A stretch of 64,000 nt of DNA from Excoecaria cochinchinensis (GCA_947683425.1 CANTUQ010000050.1:12888501-12952500), one strand, 5' to 3'. Positions 24,201 through 35,555 are shown, numbered from the stretch's first letter. Notes: generated by a model not told the origin, from the sequence alone. A program made the numbers and translations.

Positions 24201-24846
24201 GAGATTTATGGTGGTCCATCTTCTGCCCCACGATCACATCAATGTAACCAGACTTCACTATGTGAAGATACATCTGCATTAGGGAGGAGCAATAGAGGTT
24301 CATCAAGCAACAGAGGCTCATCAAGCAATAGAGGTTCCTCAACGGCCAGGAGTTCACTCAGGGACAATCCCACATCAGACACAAGCTTAGCTACCAGGGG
24401 AAGAGGAAATTCAAGGGGGAGAGGAAATTCAGGGGGCAGGACTACTAGGGGAAGGGGACTCAGTGGCTACAAAAGGCCAAGAGAAACTGGTCATGGTTGC
24501 TTCATTGATGAGAACACAGGGACTACAATCTTAAATGTAAAAATGTCCTTGTTTACTCAATTAATTCTTGCTTTTCATTTCATACTAACACTTAATTTCT
24601 ACATTTAATTATTTGCAGCCAGGGAGAACATCACAGAGAGTAGTGGATGTTGGAAGATCTGTGAAGAATGCATGTGACACAAACATTGATCTTGGTTATA
24701 CTGCCAACAGAGGTCGAAGAAATGCAAGGCATACAGTAACAGCAACTCAACTTCAGCAGCAAAATCATGCAGCAGCTGCTGCTAAAAAAACACTTAATCA
24801 AGCTTCAACAAGTTCATCTGCCAATCCACCTGCTACGAAAAAATAG
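21286..24846 (+). pseudogene. mudrA: MULE transposase (mudrA-like), four coding exons, one in-frame TGA
   Basis: Proposed exons are 21286-23082, 23166-24083, 24156-24536 and 24619-24846, all joined in phase 0 with GT/AG introns. A further GTAAGT near 21147 suggests a 5'-UTR intron. The order is: a PB1-like N-terminus (TVWVKVRFHHEGTF); an acidic linker with three tandem EDEAGECRE-type units; the MuDR DNA-binding region (VRVKCKATNCKWEI); the transposase core with IGLDGCFLKG and SDMQKGL aspartates and AEHRMCTRH; and CESFNNW. After the core come a SWIM finger (CTCNSWELKGIPCSHAVC), an AT-hook-like PGRPKKSRKK, a CCHC knuckle (CSKCKRGGHNKSSC) and an RGRG-rich tail. It is about 1107 residues. TGA at 22909-22911 (codon 542) replaces what should be glycine before QLL. 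ATG 21286 is preferred over the in-frame ATG at 21217 because it begins the conserved domain. Confidence 0.9.
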
Positions 24847-25174
24847 GATTTCATGCCAAACTGATACTAGTTTTGTTGTCTGTACTATTTTGTACTAATT
24901 TGGTGGCTTTTTGTTTGAACATGATCTGCCAATTTTGTTGCTTTACATGTTTGCAGACTTCAATCAATGAATCACTTTTTTCCAATTTTCCAAATGCTTC
25001 TTTTCATACAGGATGATAGCACAATAACAAAATCATTTCACATAACACAATATGAAGAGAAAACATTAAAGTCTATTAACATAGCAAACAAAGATTACAA
25101 TTACAAGATTGCAGAGAATGACCAAATTCCAACTAAATAAACAAATACCCACAAAGCTCTATCTTATCCCCGAT
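24847..25174. other. Convergent 3' region between mudrA and the GRF gene
   Basis: AT-rich, with no further coding potential seen. It must hold the transcription terminators of both MULE genes. Confidence 0.5.
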
Positions 25175-25602
25175 TTACAGCATACCCAATTTAGCCATCA
25201 ATACAGTGTTACTAACTCCTAAACAAATTACAACAATAGCCAGCCAAAAAACATATTTCTTCCTCTTCCGTTCCTCCTTCTGTCTTTCTTTCTCAAAATC
25301 TTTCACTCTATTCAACAGCCCCCAAATTACTCTTTTCGCCTGTTCAGACATCTCTTCGTCGACCCAAGTGAAGAAATTACAGCCACCACGCTTCTGCAAA
25401 AATATTTCGTTAGCCCTACAGACAACAACTTACCTGAACACTAACTGAAGCATACATTATTGGAACTATTGAGTGAAACCTATAAGCTTACCTTCCCAAT
25501 CTCACAAGCCAAAAATCGGCGACCAGGATTTGACATGGACCACGAAACTACCATAACCGCCATCTTGTTGCATTTACAGACATTCCCGATGCCATGATTC
25601 AT
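25175..25602 (-). CDS. GRF-type zinc-finger protein with C-terminal membrane helix, carried in the MULE
   Basis: Two exons, 25602-25492 and 25393-25175, joined by a GTAAGC...TTGCAG intron in phase 0, give 109 residues. An in-frame TGA lies just upstream of ATG 25602. The GRF finger is complete: C9 and C11 in VCKCNK, the signature PGRRFLAC with C33, and C42 in KRGGCNFFTWVDEEM. A charged helix follows (VKDFEKERQKEERKRKK), then a hydrophobic segment (VFWLAIVVICLGVSNTVLMA). The layout recalls the plant family annotated as uncharacterised At4g04775-like proteins. GRF fingers in other proteins bind single-stranded nucleic acid (known for APE2, NEIL3 and TOP3A). It lies tail to tail with the transposase inside the inverted repeats. 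Whether it serves transposition or is a captured host gene is unknown. Confidence 0.82.
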
Positions 25603-25846
25603 CTTCACTTCTCAGCACACACTTCGTCTTCACTATGAAATCAATATATTTTGTTAATAGAGCCAATATAGGATAGATTAACAGAGAAGCCTTTCTGTAT
25701 ACAGGAAGAGGAACAAAGAAGACGAATTTGGATTTGAAGACTTAGATTAGGGCTTTAAACTTGAGTTTTTACCGTTGTGAATAGTTATAATTGGGCACAC
25801 GCTCTCCTCGTTCCATGAACAACACGCGTTATTCCATGTCAGCATT
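25603..25846 (-). promoter_or_regulatory. Upstream region of the GRF gene, to the split right TIR
   Basis: About 250 bp between the GRF start codon and the Copia-3 insertion site. It should hold the gene's promoter, but no element is certain. Copia-3 has separated it from the rest of the right TIR. Confidence 0.45.
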
Positions 25847-25855
25847 TGTGTTTAT

Positions 25856-26950
25856 TGTAGGTCCCAAAGACACTCAAGAGGGGGGTGAATTGGGTGTCTC
25901 GAAATTTTCTGGCTGATTGTCTAATAAAACAGATTTTATAGAACAGAATATAAAAACAGATTAGAGAAGATATCAGAATAGCTTGCACACAGAATTTATA
26001 GTGGTTCGGCCAACATGCCTACATCCACTCCCCAAAATTCACTACTTGAGCCTTTCTTCAATCTTAACTCTTTTAAAGGCAAGAGTAAAAGCCAATATAT
26101 AATCCTAAATTTGTATATCTACCCACAACCTTTTTCCCAAAGTAAAAGATTATAAATCTTACTAGAATTCTTTCTTCAAGGTTTCTAGCCAACCTAACTC
26201 ACAATCTTTTTAAAAGAAATTTCCTCACACTAAGATTACAACAGAAGCTATAACCAAATTGAGGAGTATGAGTAAAGAATGAAGTGCAAAAGATGTGGAA
26301 AGTGAAATAAAAGATTTAAGCTTTTCTCTTAAGAGTTAGAATTTCTTTCCAAACTTTTTTCTAACCTTCTAATGGGTAAAACATCATGTATTTATACTCA
26401 AAGAATTAGTTTAAGATGTTTAAAATATAAAGTAGCCGTTTATAGCTGTTGAAGGGCAAAACAGACAAGTAAAAATCCAACTAGCCGTTTTCTAGCCGTT
26501 ATTTTGTCTTTTTGTGCGGTTCTGAGATTTTTTCAGAATTCTGATACGAGCAGAAATTCAGTTAGAAATTGGTAGATAGAAATTCATTTAGAAAATTGAT
26601 ACACAGAAATGCATTTTCTAAAGAATCATTTTCTGACGAAAAAACAGTTTTGCTCACAATTTCATTTTCTAACTTAAAATAATTTTTGTGTGAATTTAAA
26701 ACTGAAATATGCATGCATGAGAGAGAATATTTTTCCTCAATTTGTTCTTACATTTTAATAACCTAATTTCCTAATATTCTAACGCAATAAATAAATATTA
26801 CAACTTAGAATTCATGCATTCTTCAGAAATGTGATCCTCAGATAATCTCATAGAGACTTTCCTGCAGAAATTTGTTTAGACTAGAATTCTTAATAGAGTT
26901 TATTTAAGGTTTGATAATCATCAAAACTAGAGTGTGACCTTGGGCCAACA
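25856..26950 (-). repeat. Copia-3 3' LTR
   Basis: 1095 bp, plus-strand ends TGTAGG...CCAACA. The polypurine tract abuts its inner edge. Confidence 0.97.
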
Positions 26951-26964
26951 ATCTCCCCCTTTTT
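26951..26964 (-). other. Copia-3 polypurine tract
   Basis: AAAAAGGGGGAGAT on the minus strand, directly before the 3' LTR. This is the plus-strand primer site for reverse transcription. Confidence 0.85.
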
Positions 26965-27403
26965 GATGATGACAAAACCTTAATGAACTCCAATTAGAAG
27001 TCTATCTAGGTTAGTAAAAAAAATACTCCCCCTGAATATGTGCATGGTGTAAATGTAAAAAACTTATATATTTCCTGTGCAAAAATATAATCAACTTATC
27101 AGAATAACTATACCTTTCGATAACCAAAAAAAACTTTCCAAAAGTAACACTATATAGAGCAACAATTTATCTCTATATAGATCAATAATTTAGCACAATA
27201 ATTTAGTAACTTTGGATAACCAGTAATTTAACACTAATGTTCATCATTAGCAAACCACAAAATAACCCAGCTGTTAATGTTTGAAGTCAGTACAAAACAA
27301 ATATCCACAATGAGACAATCATCCATATACTGTTATACTTTTCTCCCCCTTTTTGTCAACATCAAAAGGAGGAATAGATAAACAAAAAAAATCAATAAGT
27401 ACC
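26965..27403 (-). other. Copia-3 untranslated region between the extra ORF and the polypurine tract
   Basis: AT-rich, with no coding signal. A second TTGACAAAAAGGGGGAG purine run near 27343-27359 (minus strand) resembles the polypurine tract and could be an internal duplicate. Confidence 0.5.
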
Positions 27404-28985
27404 TCAGGTATCAACATCCATGGGGTTGATACTACTCCCAGACTGTCCTGGTCTGGGTGGATTCCGGGTCCTCAGGAGAGTGCGCTTGGATGTACGACGA
27501 GTGAAGACAGGCACATCAGGAAAAGAAGGATCTTCTTCTTCTTCAGGAACTGGAGATTCGGACTTTGGCAAAGGAGAGGGAACTGAAGGTCCTTCACTGG
27601 CAGGGGAAAAAAGCACGGGAACTGTGGCAGCGAGCTTGCTAAAAATGTCGCCCAGTTGGTGAAACAATGCTGATGCAGTGACAATGTGTTCTTCGAATTT
27701 CTTGAGCTGAGTAGCATCCATAGAATGCACAGGGGAATCAACTTTAGGGGCAGCTGGAGCAGACTCTGTCTGAATACTTGTGGATTTCTCAACTGCCTCA
27801 GCAGGAGGACTTGAAGGTGCATTGTGAGAAGAGGAACTTCCCGATTCAGAAGAGAATTGGCTCCCTGGTTGTTCTGCAAACTCAGCAATATGATCAGTAC
27901 TATCAGACTCAGAGGGGCTAGAGGACTTACCAGACTTGCTGGATGAAGCACTGGACTCAGATGGCTGTACAACAGGGGAGGGTTCTTTGATAACCACGCC
28001 AGAAGAAGTTTTCATCCAATTTAGAAATTCCATATACTTAGATTGAATGGCCTCATCAAGTTTTACCAGTTCCTTTCCTTTAGTTGTGACAGGAGAGGAG
28101 GGAACATCCAATTTTCGCTTTCCAGCCTTCTTGCCAGCTTCTTTGTAAAATACAAAGTTAACTTTTTCAAGCTTAAAAGATTCCCCAATCAAGGTGTCAG
28201 ATACCAGATTCCAGTGTTCAAACAGGCGGGTAAGAATCAAGCCAAAGGGTTGCTTTTCATCAATAGATCGAGTGGCCATATAATTAAATATCAAACAGGG
28301 CAAATTAAAATCCTTGTTAGAATGAAAATGCCACAGAAACACAATATCACAATCAGAGAGGTAAGACATGCTTCCAACCCGTGGAGTAATGTATTGGCTC
28401 ATGCATTTGTACAAGATTCTATAATGAGGCAAAAGATTTGAGGCTAAGGGATTCTTAGACGCCCTACTGCCATCACTAGAAATTTGGGCTAAAAAGGATT
28501 CTTTATTGAGCTCAGCAAAATCAAGTATTCTACTCTCAGTTCTAGTATAGATAGATCCACCAAATTTCATAGAAAATACCTTAGCAATCAAATTCGGAGT
28601 CACTGTGAAAGTCGATCCTTTGATGATTACTTTGAAGCTCTCTGTTCTGACCTCAAAGCGCGAGGCGTAGAACTCCTTCACCAGGTCTGGAAAAAAAGGA
28701 GCTCCGACGGAATGAAAAGAACCGCTTCCAAAATTGCGATTCAACGTAATGCGCGACATCTGGAGCGTTGTGCGCTAAATCATCCCAAACAATGATCTTG
28801 AAAGGCATTATTGAAATGGGTTTTGGGGGTAAAGATGATTTAGTTTTAGTGGGTTTGACAGATGGAGGCGGATTTGGAACGAGGCTAGGGATTTCGTCAT
28901 CGGGAGTTATCTCCGATGGGATGGAGGTGGTGTGTGTCGGAGATCGCCGGGGATACCCTTTTGCTAACGATTTTGATCTCCCCAT
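27404..28985 (-). pseudogene. Copia-3 extra ORF (envelope position), frameshifted
   Basis: The start ATG is at 28985 (MGRSKSLAKGYPRR). After about 85 codons the frame must shift, near 28715-28760, to the longer frame (residues such as GAPFFPDLVKEFYASRFEV) that runs to 27404. The first half resembles the plant-transposon-protein domain built around 'vkeFYAs...v.ikG..f.vtp..Ia' (recalled as Pfam PF20167; not checked). The second half is Ser/Pro/Glu-rich and low complexity. I see no convincing signal peptide or membrane helix. Position after pol is where Sireviruses carry their so-called env-like gene. The second frame also has its own ATG (28759), so two separate proteins are possible. Confidence 0.7.
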
Positions 28986-29436
28986 TTGAAAATAGATAGG
29001 GCTTGGGTTTCTTTTTGATGAGAGAGCTTGAGATAGAATAAACAGAGGAGGAGAGTTAGCAAGAAATAAATAGGCAACCAAAAATACTGATACTTACAGT
29101 GAGTGGAAGATGAAGGGACGTGATGTTTATCGTGCGCAGTTCAACCACGTTTCATGGGGAAACTGCATTTGTGCAGTTATCGAGAGGCGGGAAGACAGGG
29201 ATTTTGGGCAAAAATACCAATTTACCCTCAAAATTTTAAATGGATATAATAAAAGATAGGATCAAAAGGACTTTGCACTCTTAATTTGTTCACTGTGATA
29301 CACAATCTATCAAATCAAGTTAATAACTGTCAGGATAAAAATCAAACCATATCTTTATAAAGAGAAATAGATCAATACGTATCTTTGTAATGATTAAAAT
29401 AGTTTTGTTCAAGAATTTATACCATACCATAATTGT
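28986..29436 (-). other. Copia-3 spacer between pol and the extra ORF
   Basis: No conserved coding sequence. An in-frame extension of the extra ORF upstream to 29081 lacks an ATG. Confidence 0.5.
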
Positions 29437-32400
29437 TCACGATTCGGACTTTCCCATTCCTAGCTTTCTTCTCAGTTGACAGAATCTTTCTTCCTTGAGG
29501 GGCTTAGTGAAGATGTCAGCTATTTGATTTTCTGTAGAGACAAATTCTAACAAAATATCTCCTCTTTGCACATGATCACGTATAAAGTGATGTCTAATTT
29601 CAATATGCTTTGTTCTTGAGTGCAAGATGGGATTTTTTGTCAGATTAATGGCACTTGTATTATCACAGAATATTGGAATATTGTCAAACTCTATCCCATA
29701 ATCTTTTAGTTGCTGTCTAATCCATAGAATTTGAGCTACACATCCACCAGCAGCTATGTACTCAGCTTCTGCAGTAGATAATGCTACAGAATTCTGCTTT
29801 CTGCTTGACCAAGTGATTAGCGAATTTCCCAGAAAGTGGCAAGCACCAGAAGTGCTTTTTCTATCAATTCGACATCCAGCGTAGTCAACATCTGAGTACC
29901 CAATGAGATTAAAAGAGGTGTTCTTTGAATACCAAAGACCTAATTCTTGTGTTCCACAGAGATATCTCAGAATTCTTTTGACTGCTGATAAATGTGATTC
30001 CTTTGGAGCTGATTGAAAACGTGCACAGAGACAGACACTAAAGTGAATGTCTGGTCTACTTCCAGTTAAATATAACAGAGATCCAATCATACCCCGATAC
30101 AATTTTTCTTCTACACTTTTCCCTTTCTCATCCTTGTCAATTTTTATTGTTGAGCTCATAGGAGTACTGGCAATCTTTGCATCAGACATCTTGAATTTTT
30201 TCAGCAATTCCTTAGTGTACTTGGATTGACTTGTGAAAAAACCATCAGCACATTGCTTGATTTGGAGACCCAGGAAGAAGGTTAACTCACCCATCATGCT
30301 CATTTCGAATTCCTTTTTCATTAGAGCTTCAAATTCTTTGCACAAAGAAACGTTAGTAGAACCAAAAACTATATCATCAACATAAATTTGAACAATTAAA
30401 ATATGAGATGATTTATGTTTTATAAAAAGAGTGGTGTCTACTTTACCTCTGTTAAAACCATGAGCAAGTAAAAAACAACTTAACCTTTCATACCAAGCTC
30501 TAGGAGCTTGCTTTAAACCATATAAAGCCTTTTTAAGTTTGTAAACAAAATTAGAATGATCAGTATTTTCAAAACCTGGAGGTTGTTCGACGTAGACTTC
30601 CTCATTTAATAAACCATTTAAAAAAGCACTTTTAACATCCATCTGATATAATCTGAAATTTTTAAAACATGCAAATGCACATAAAATTCTAATTGCTTCT
30701 AATCTAGCAACAGGTGCAAAAGTTTCATCAAAGTCTATACCTTCCTCTTGATTATAACCTTGGGCCACCAATCTGGCTTTGTTTCTTATCACATCACCTT
30801 GCTCATTTAACTTGTTTCTAAAAACCCATTTTGTTCCAATAATAGAACAATTTGAGGGCCTTGAAACTAAATTCCAGACTTTGTTTCTTTCAAACTGACT
30901 TAGCTCTTCTTGCATAGCAACGATCCAATTTTCATCATTTTGAGCATCAGTAAAATTTTTAGGTTCAAGTTGAGAAACAAAGGCAACATTACCACAATAT
31001 TCTCGTAAGGCACTTCTGGTCATCATTTTTTGAGATGGATCACTTAACAGATTATCCTTTGAATGATATTTGTGGAATCTCCAATCTTTAGGTAGCTCAG
31101 TTGATTGCTCAGACTGTTGTTCAATTTGGGTCTCTTGTTCATTTCCTTCCTGTATTCCAGAGTTGTCTTCAGTTTCTTCACCTTGATCCATGCTTCTGTC
31201 ATTTTGATTTTCTTGCTGATCTTGTGATTTCTCTGTTTCAGCACTTTGTCCTTCTTTATCTTTTTCTTTTTCAAAACCTGATTCATCATCAGACAGACTA
31301 CTTTCTCCAGAAATTTTGTTAGTAAAATCAAATTTAATATTTATTGATTCTTCTACTTTACGTGTTCTTTTATTGAACACTCTGTAAGCTTTTGAATTTA
31401 AAAAGTATCCTAAAAATATACCTTCATCAGATTTTACATCAAATTTAGCTAAATTACTTTTATCATTAAAAATGAAACACTTACAGCCAAATGGTTGAAA
31501 ATAATTGATGTTGGGCTTTCTTTCTTTCCATAGTTCGTATGGAGTCTTTTCCAGCACGGTCCTGATTAATACTCTATTTAAAATATAGCATGCTGTATTG
31601 ATTGCTTCAGCCCAGAAATACTTTGGTAAGTTGTTCTCATTTAGCATAGTTCTGGCCATCTCCTGAAGAGTTCGATTCTTCCTTTCTACTACACCATTTT
31701 GCTGAGGTGTTCTTGGAGCTGAAAAGGTGTGATTAATACCTGAATTACTGCAAAATTCTTCAAACTTCTTGTTTTCAAATTCTCCACCATGATCACTTCT
31801 GATGTTGGTTATCTTATATCCTTTTTCATTCTGAATCTTCTTGCTTAACTTCTTAAATGCTTCAAAAGCATCATCTTTATGAGCAAGAAATAGCACCCAC
31901 GTGTATCTTGTGTAGTCATCTACCACATTTAAAACATATGACTTTCCGCCAATACTAGAGGGATTAATTGGACCAAATAAATCCATGTGGAGCAGTTCTA
32001 GAGCCTTCTCAGTAGACACGCCAGACTTGGATTTATGAGAGTTCCAGTTTGCTTCCCAAGCTGACACGCATTGCACAGATAGTCTTTATCAATTTTCATT
32101 TTTGGAATACCCTTCACCAGATCTTTTCTCATCAGCTTCTCAATTACGTGAAAGCTTACATGTCCCAATTTTCTATGCCACAAAATACTTAAGTCTTCTT
32201 TTGAGATTAAACATTTTGCTTCACTTTTCTTGATGTCTTCAAGACTGACTAAGTAGATATTTCCAGATCTTTGTCCTTTTAAAACAGTTTTTCCAGATTC
32301 AACATCTTCAACTCTACAATGATCAATTTCAAAGATTACTCTCCTCTTCTTATCACACAACTGACTAATGCTTAATAAGTTATACTTCAGTCCTTCAACA

Positions 32401-34288
32401 AGAGAAACATCTTCAATAACTGGATTAGACCCAATTGATCCAGTTCCAATAATTTTTCCTTTCCGGTTGTCCCCAAAACTAACAGAACCACCTGTAGACT
32501 TTACCAATTTTGTGAACTTGGTTTTGTCCCACGTCATATGCCTGGAGCAGCCACTATCCATATACCATTTCTCAGTCTTGGTGCTCCTTAGGCAGACCTG
32601 CAACAATTTCAAACAGTTTTAGGTACCCAATTTTTCTTGGGTCCTACTGGGTTAGCAGTAACTGTTCCAGAATTTTTAATCACCCATTTTTGCTTGCTAA
32701 AATTTGCATTTTTCTTATAAAAACAGAACTTTGATATGTGTCCCTTTTTACAACAGTAAAAGCATGTAACAGAAGAATTATTTGCTAATTTTTTATAAGA
32801 TGCTACTTTATCAGTCTTTTTCGTAAAATAATTTTTCTTATAAGAATTCTTTGATGAGCTTGCAGGAGATAACTTCACATTTTCAATAGTGTTATTATTG
32901 CACACACAAACTTTTTTTCCTTTGCATTTTTCATGTAAAGATGCATATTTGGTTTCTAAATCAGAAAAATCATTTTTCCATTTTATTTCTGACTGCTTAG
33001 TGTTCTCATGTTCCAAACTTAATGCATCAAAATCCTTTTTTAATTCAGTGTGCGTTTTCTTAAGCAGACAATATTTATTATGCAATTCTTCAAAACAGTC
33101 AAGCATTTTTTCATACTCATTTCCATCAGTGTCAGATTCTGAATCACTTACCTCTGATTTCTCAGAGTTACCAGCTGTCTCATTTACTTCTTCATCTGAA
33201 GATGAATTTCGTTCTTCACAATCAGAGACTGTCATCAACCCGATATCATCAGAATTTCCAGATTCTCTTTCACTTGAGCTTGATTCTTCACTGTCACTCC
33301 ACGTGGCCTTCATAGCCCTCTTCTTAAATCTTTTCTCTTTTTTCTTTAAATTTGGGCATTTGGATTTTATATGACCTGGTTTGTTACATTCGTAACAGAT
33401 AATATCTCCTGTGGGTTTTGAAGAATTCTCTGCCTTGTAATGAGAGAATTTTTGGTGCTGTCTTTTATAGGACTTCTTTCCTTTTCTGTATAGCTTTTTG
33501 AATTTTTTGGTGATCAACGCCATTTCATCATCTCCTGTGGAATAGTCACTTCCAAACTCTGCCTTGAGGGCAATAGCTTTTAGTTTCCTGTCTTTTTCTT
33601 TCTCTGCATCTTGAGACTTAATATACAACTCATGTGAAATAAGAGATCCACAAACATTATCAAAATTGAGAGTACTGAGATCTTTATCTAATAAAATTGA
33701 AGCTTTAGCTTCCCATCTAGGTGTAAGACCTCTTACCAGCTTTGCAATTTTATCATATTCATCAAGTTTTTTACCAAGAGCTTTTATATCATTAGTCAAT
33801 TTTACGTACCTGTTAATTACCTCAGAGATTGATTCCTCAGGCTTCATCTTAAAGCTTTCATAATCAACCATCAGAACATGCAATCTTGTATCTTTAACTT
33901 GATTTGTTCATTCATACGTTGCTTCCAGCTTGTCCCATATCTCTTTGGCAGTATCGCATCCGGAGACTCTGTTGAACTCATTTGTTTGCAATGAGCAAAA
34001 CAGAATACTCATAGCTTTGGAGTTTAGCTGCACTAATTTCTTCTCAGCTTCTGTAAATTCTTTTCTCGTTTTTAACACAGTAGTGGCACCAGAAGCTCCT
34101 GCTTCAGTTGCTGGTTTTCTTGGAGGTTCATATCCGTCTTCAATAATATCCCAGCAATCCATATCTTGCGATTGGATGAAGTGTCTCATTACAACTTTCC
34201 AGAATGGATAATTTTCACCGCTGAACATAGGAGGACGATGAACAGAGTGCCCTTCTTTGAATGGAGTTGCAACAGGAATGTCAGCCAT
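29437..34288 (-). pseudogene. Copia-3 Gag-Pol polyprotein with one stop and two frameshifts
   Basis: The ATG is at 34288 (MADIPVATPF). Gag starts HRPPMFSGENYPFWK. TGA at 33910-33908 falls in LEATYE-stop-TNQV. Gag continues with two zinc knuckles, CYECNKPGHIKSKC and CFYCCKKGHISKFC. A frameshift near 32605 precedes protease (WYMDSGCSRHMT). Another near 32050-32070 lies in the integrase zinc region (LCNACQLGKQ). From there the frame is open to 29437, with integrase (DDYTRYTW, RSDHGGEF, GVVERKNRTL), RT (QMDVKSAFLNG, YVDDI) and RNase H (GYSDVDYAG, ALSTAEAEY). It is disabled, even though the LTRs are young. Confidence 0.93.
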
Positions 34289-34334
34289 TTGTAGGATCAC
34301 TCAAGGGTGTTAAACCTTAGGAGAATTGAGAACC

Positions 34335-34346
34335 GCTCTGATACCA
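34335..34346 (-). other. Copia-3 primer-binding site
   Basis: TGGTATCAGAGC on the minus strand, two bases inside the 5' LTR. It is complementary to the 3' end of initiator tRNA-Met. Confidence 0.9.
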
Positions 34347-34348
34347 AA

Positions 34349-35444
34349 TGTAGGTCCCAAAGACACTCAAGAGGGGGGGTGCATTGGGTGTCTCAAAATT
34401 TTCTGGCTGATTGTCTAATAAAACAGATTTTATAGAACAGAATATAAAAACAGATTAGAGAAGATATCAGAATAGCTTGCACACAGAATTTATAGTGGTT
34501 CGGCCAACATGCCTACATCCACTCCCCAAAATTCACTACTTGAGCCTTTCTTCAATCTTAACTCTTTTAAAGGCAAGAGTAAAAGCCAATATACAATCCT
34601 AAATTTGTATATCTACCCACAACCTTTTTCCCAAAGTAAAAGATTATAAATCTTACTAGAATTCTTTCTTCAAGGTTTCTAGCCAACCTAACTCACAATC
34701 TTTTTAAAAGAAATTTCCTCACACTAAGATTACAACAGAAGCTATAACCAAATTGAGGAGTATGAGTAAAGAATGAAGTGCAAAAGATGTGGAAAATGAA
34801 ATAAAAGATTTAAGCTTTTCTCTTAAGAGTTAGAATTTCTTTCCAAACTTTTTTCTAACCTTCTAATGGGTAAAACATCATGTATTTATACTCAAAGAAT
34901 TAGTTTAAGATGTTTAAAATATAAAGTAGCCGTTTATAGCTGTTGAAGGGCAAAACAGACAAGTAAAAATCCAACTAGCCGTTTTCTAGCCGTTATTTTG
35001 TCTTTTTGTGCGGTTCTGAGATTTTTCCAGAATTCTGATACGAGCAGAAATTCAGTTAGAAATTGGTAGATAGAAATTCATTTAGAAAATTGATACACAG
35101 AAATTCATTTTCTAAAGAATCATTTTCTGACGAAAAAACAGTTTTGCTCACAATTTCATTTTCTAACTTAAAATAATTTTTGTGTGAATTTAAAACTGAA
35201 ATATGCATGCATGAGAGAGAATATTTTTCCTCAATTTGTTCTTACATTTTAATAACCTAATTTCCTAATATTCTAACGCAATAAATAAATATTACAACTT
35301 AGAATTCATGCATTCTTCAGAAATGTGATCCTCAGATAATCTCATAGAGACTTTCCTGCAGAAATTTGTTTAGACTAGAATTCTTAATAGAGTTTATTTA
35401 AGGTTTGATAATCATCAAAACTAGAGTGTGACCTTGGGCCAACA
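34349..35444 (-). repeat. Copia-3 5' LTR
   Basis: 1096 bp, near identical to the 3' LTR. It has one extra G in a G run plus a few substitutions. The primer site abuts its inner edge. Confidence 0.97.
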
Positions 35445-35555
35445 TTTATTTGTTGAGAAAACTTTAAGAAAGAGTGCTTATTTGGTCATTATTATAGTAT
35501 AGGTGCTCAAATGAAATTTGACTGCAAGTATAGGGGGCTGGTTATGGGTTTACCC
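35445..35555 (-). repeat. MULE right terminal inverted repeat (outer part)
   Basis: Reverse complement of the left repeat. Its innermost bases (TGTGTTTAT, 25847-25855) lie on the far side of Copia-3, which duplicated TTTAT on inserting. Confidence 0.92.

Larger units (their letters stand above)
25856..35444 (-). mobile_element. Copia-3, full-length Sirevirus-like Ty1/copia with an extra ORF
   Basis: A 9589-bp element in minus orientation. LTRs are 25856-26950 (3') and 34349-35444 (5'). The target duplication TTTAT is at 25851-25855 and 35445-35449. The primer site TGGTATCAGAGC lies at 34346-34335 and the polypurine tract AAAAAGGGGGAGAT at about 26964-26951. I count roughly six or seven LTR differences by eye (about 0.6 percent). 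Gag style (RPPMFSGENYPFWK, CYECNKPGHIKSKC), LTR size and an additional ORF between pol and the 3' LTR all fit Sireviruses. It is nested inside the MULE's right inverted repeat, so it is younger than the MULE insertion. Confidence 0.97.
20708..35555 (+). mobile_element. Mutator-like element (MULE) with mudrA and a GRF-finger gene; carries nested Copia-3
   Basis: The left end 20708-20822 and the right end (35555 back to 35445, then continuing at 25855-25847 across the Copia-3 insertion) are inverted repeats of about 115 bp. I find no mismatch between them. Without Copia-3 the element is about 5.25 kb. It encodes a mudrA-type transposase on the plus strand and a small GRF zinc-finger gene on the minus strand, tail to tail. 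No clean 9-bp target duplication is visible (ATAAATCTTA on the left against ATCAAAATTT on the right). The element sits at the point where the RLP gene loses its 5' exons. Confidence 0.92.

Noticed and set aside
28985..29081. Upstream extension of the Copia-3 extra ORF
   Set aside because: It lacks an ATG start and conserved residues; ATG 28985 begins the basic MGRSKSLAKG segment.
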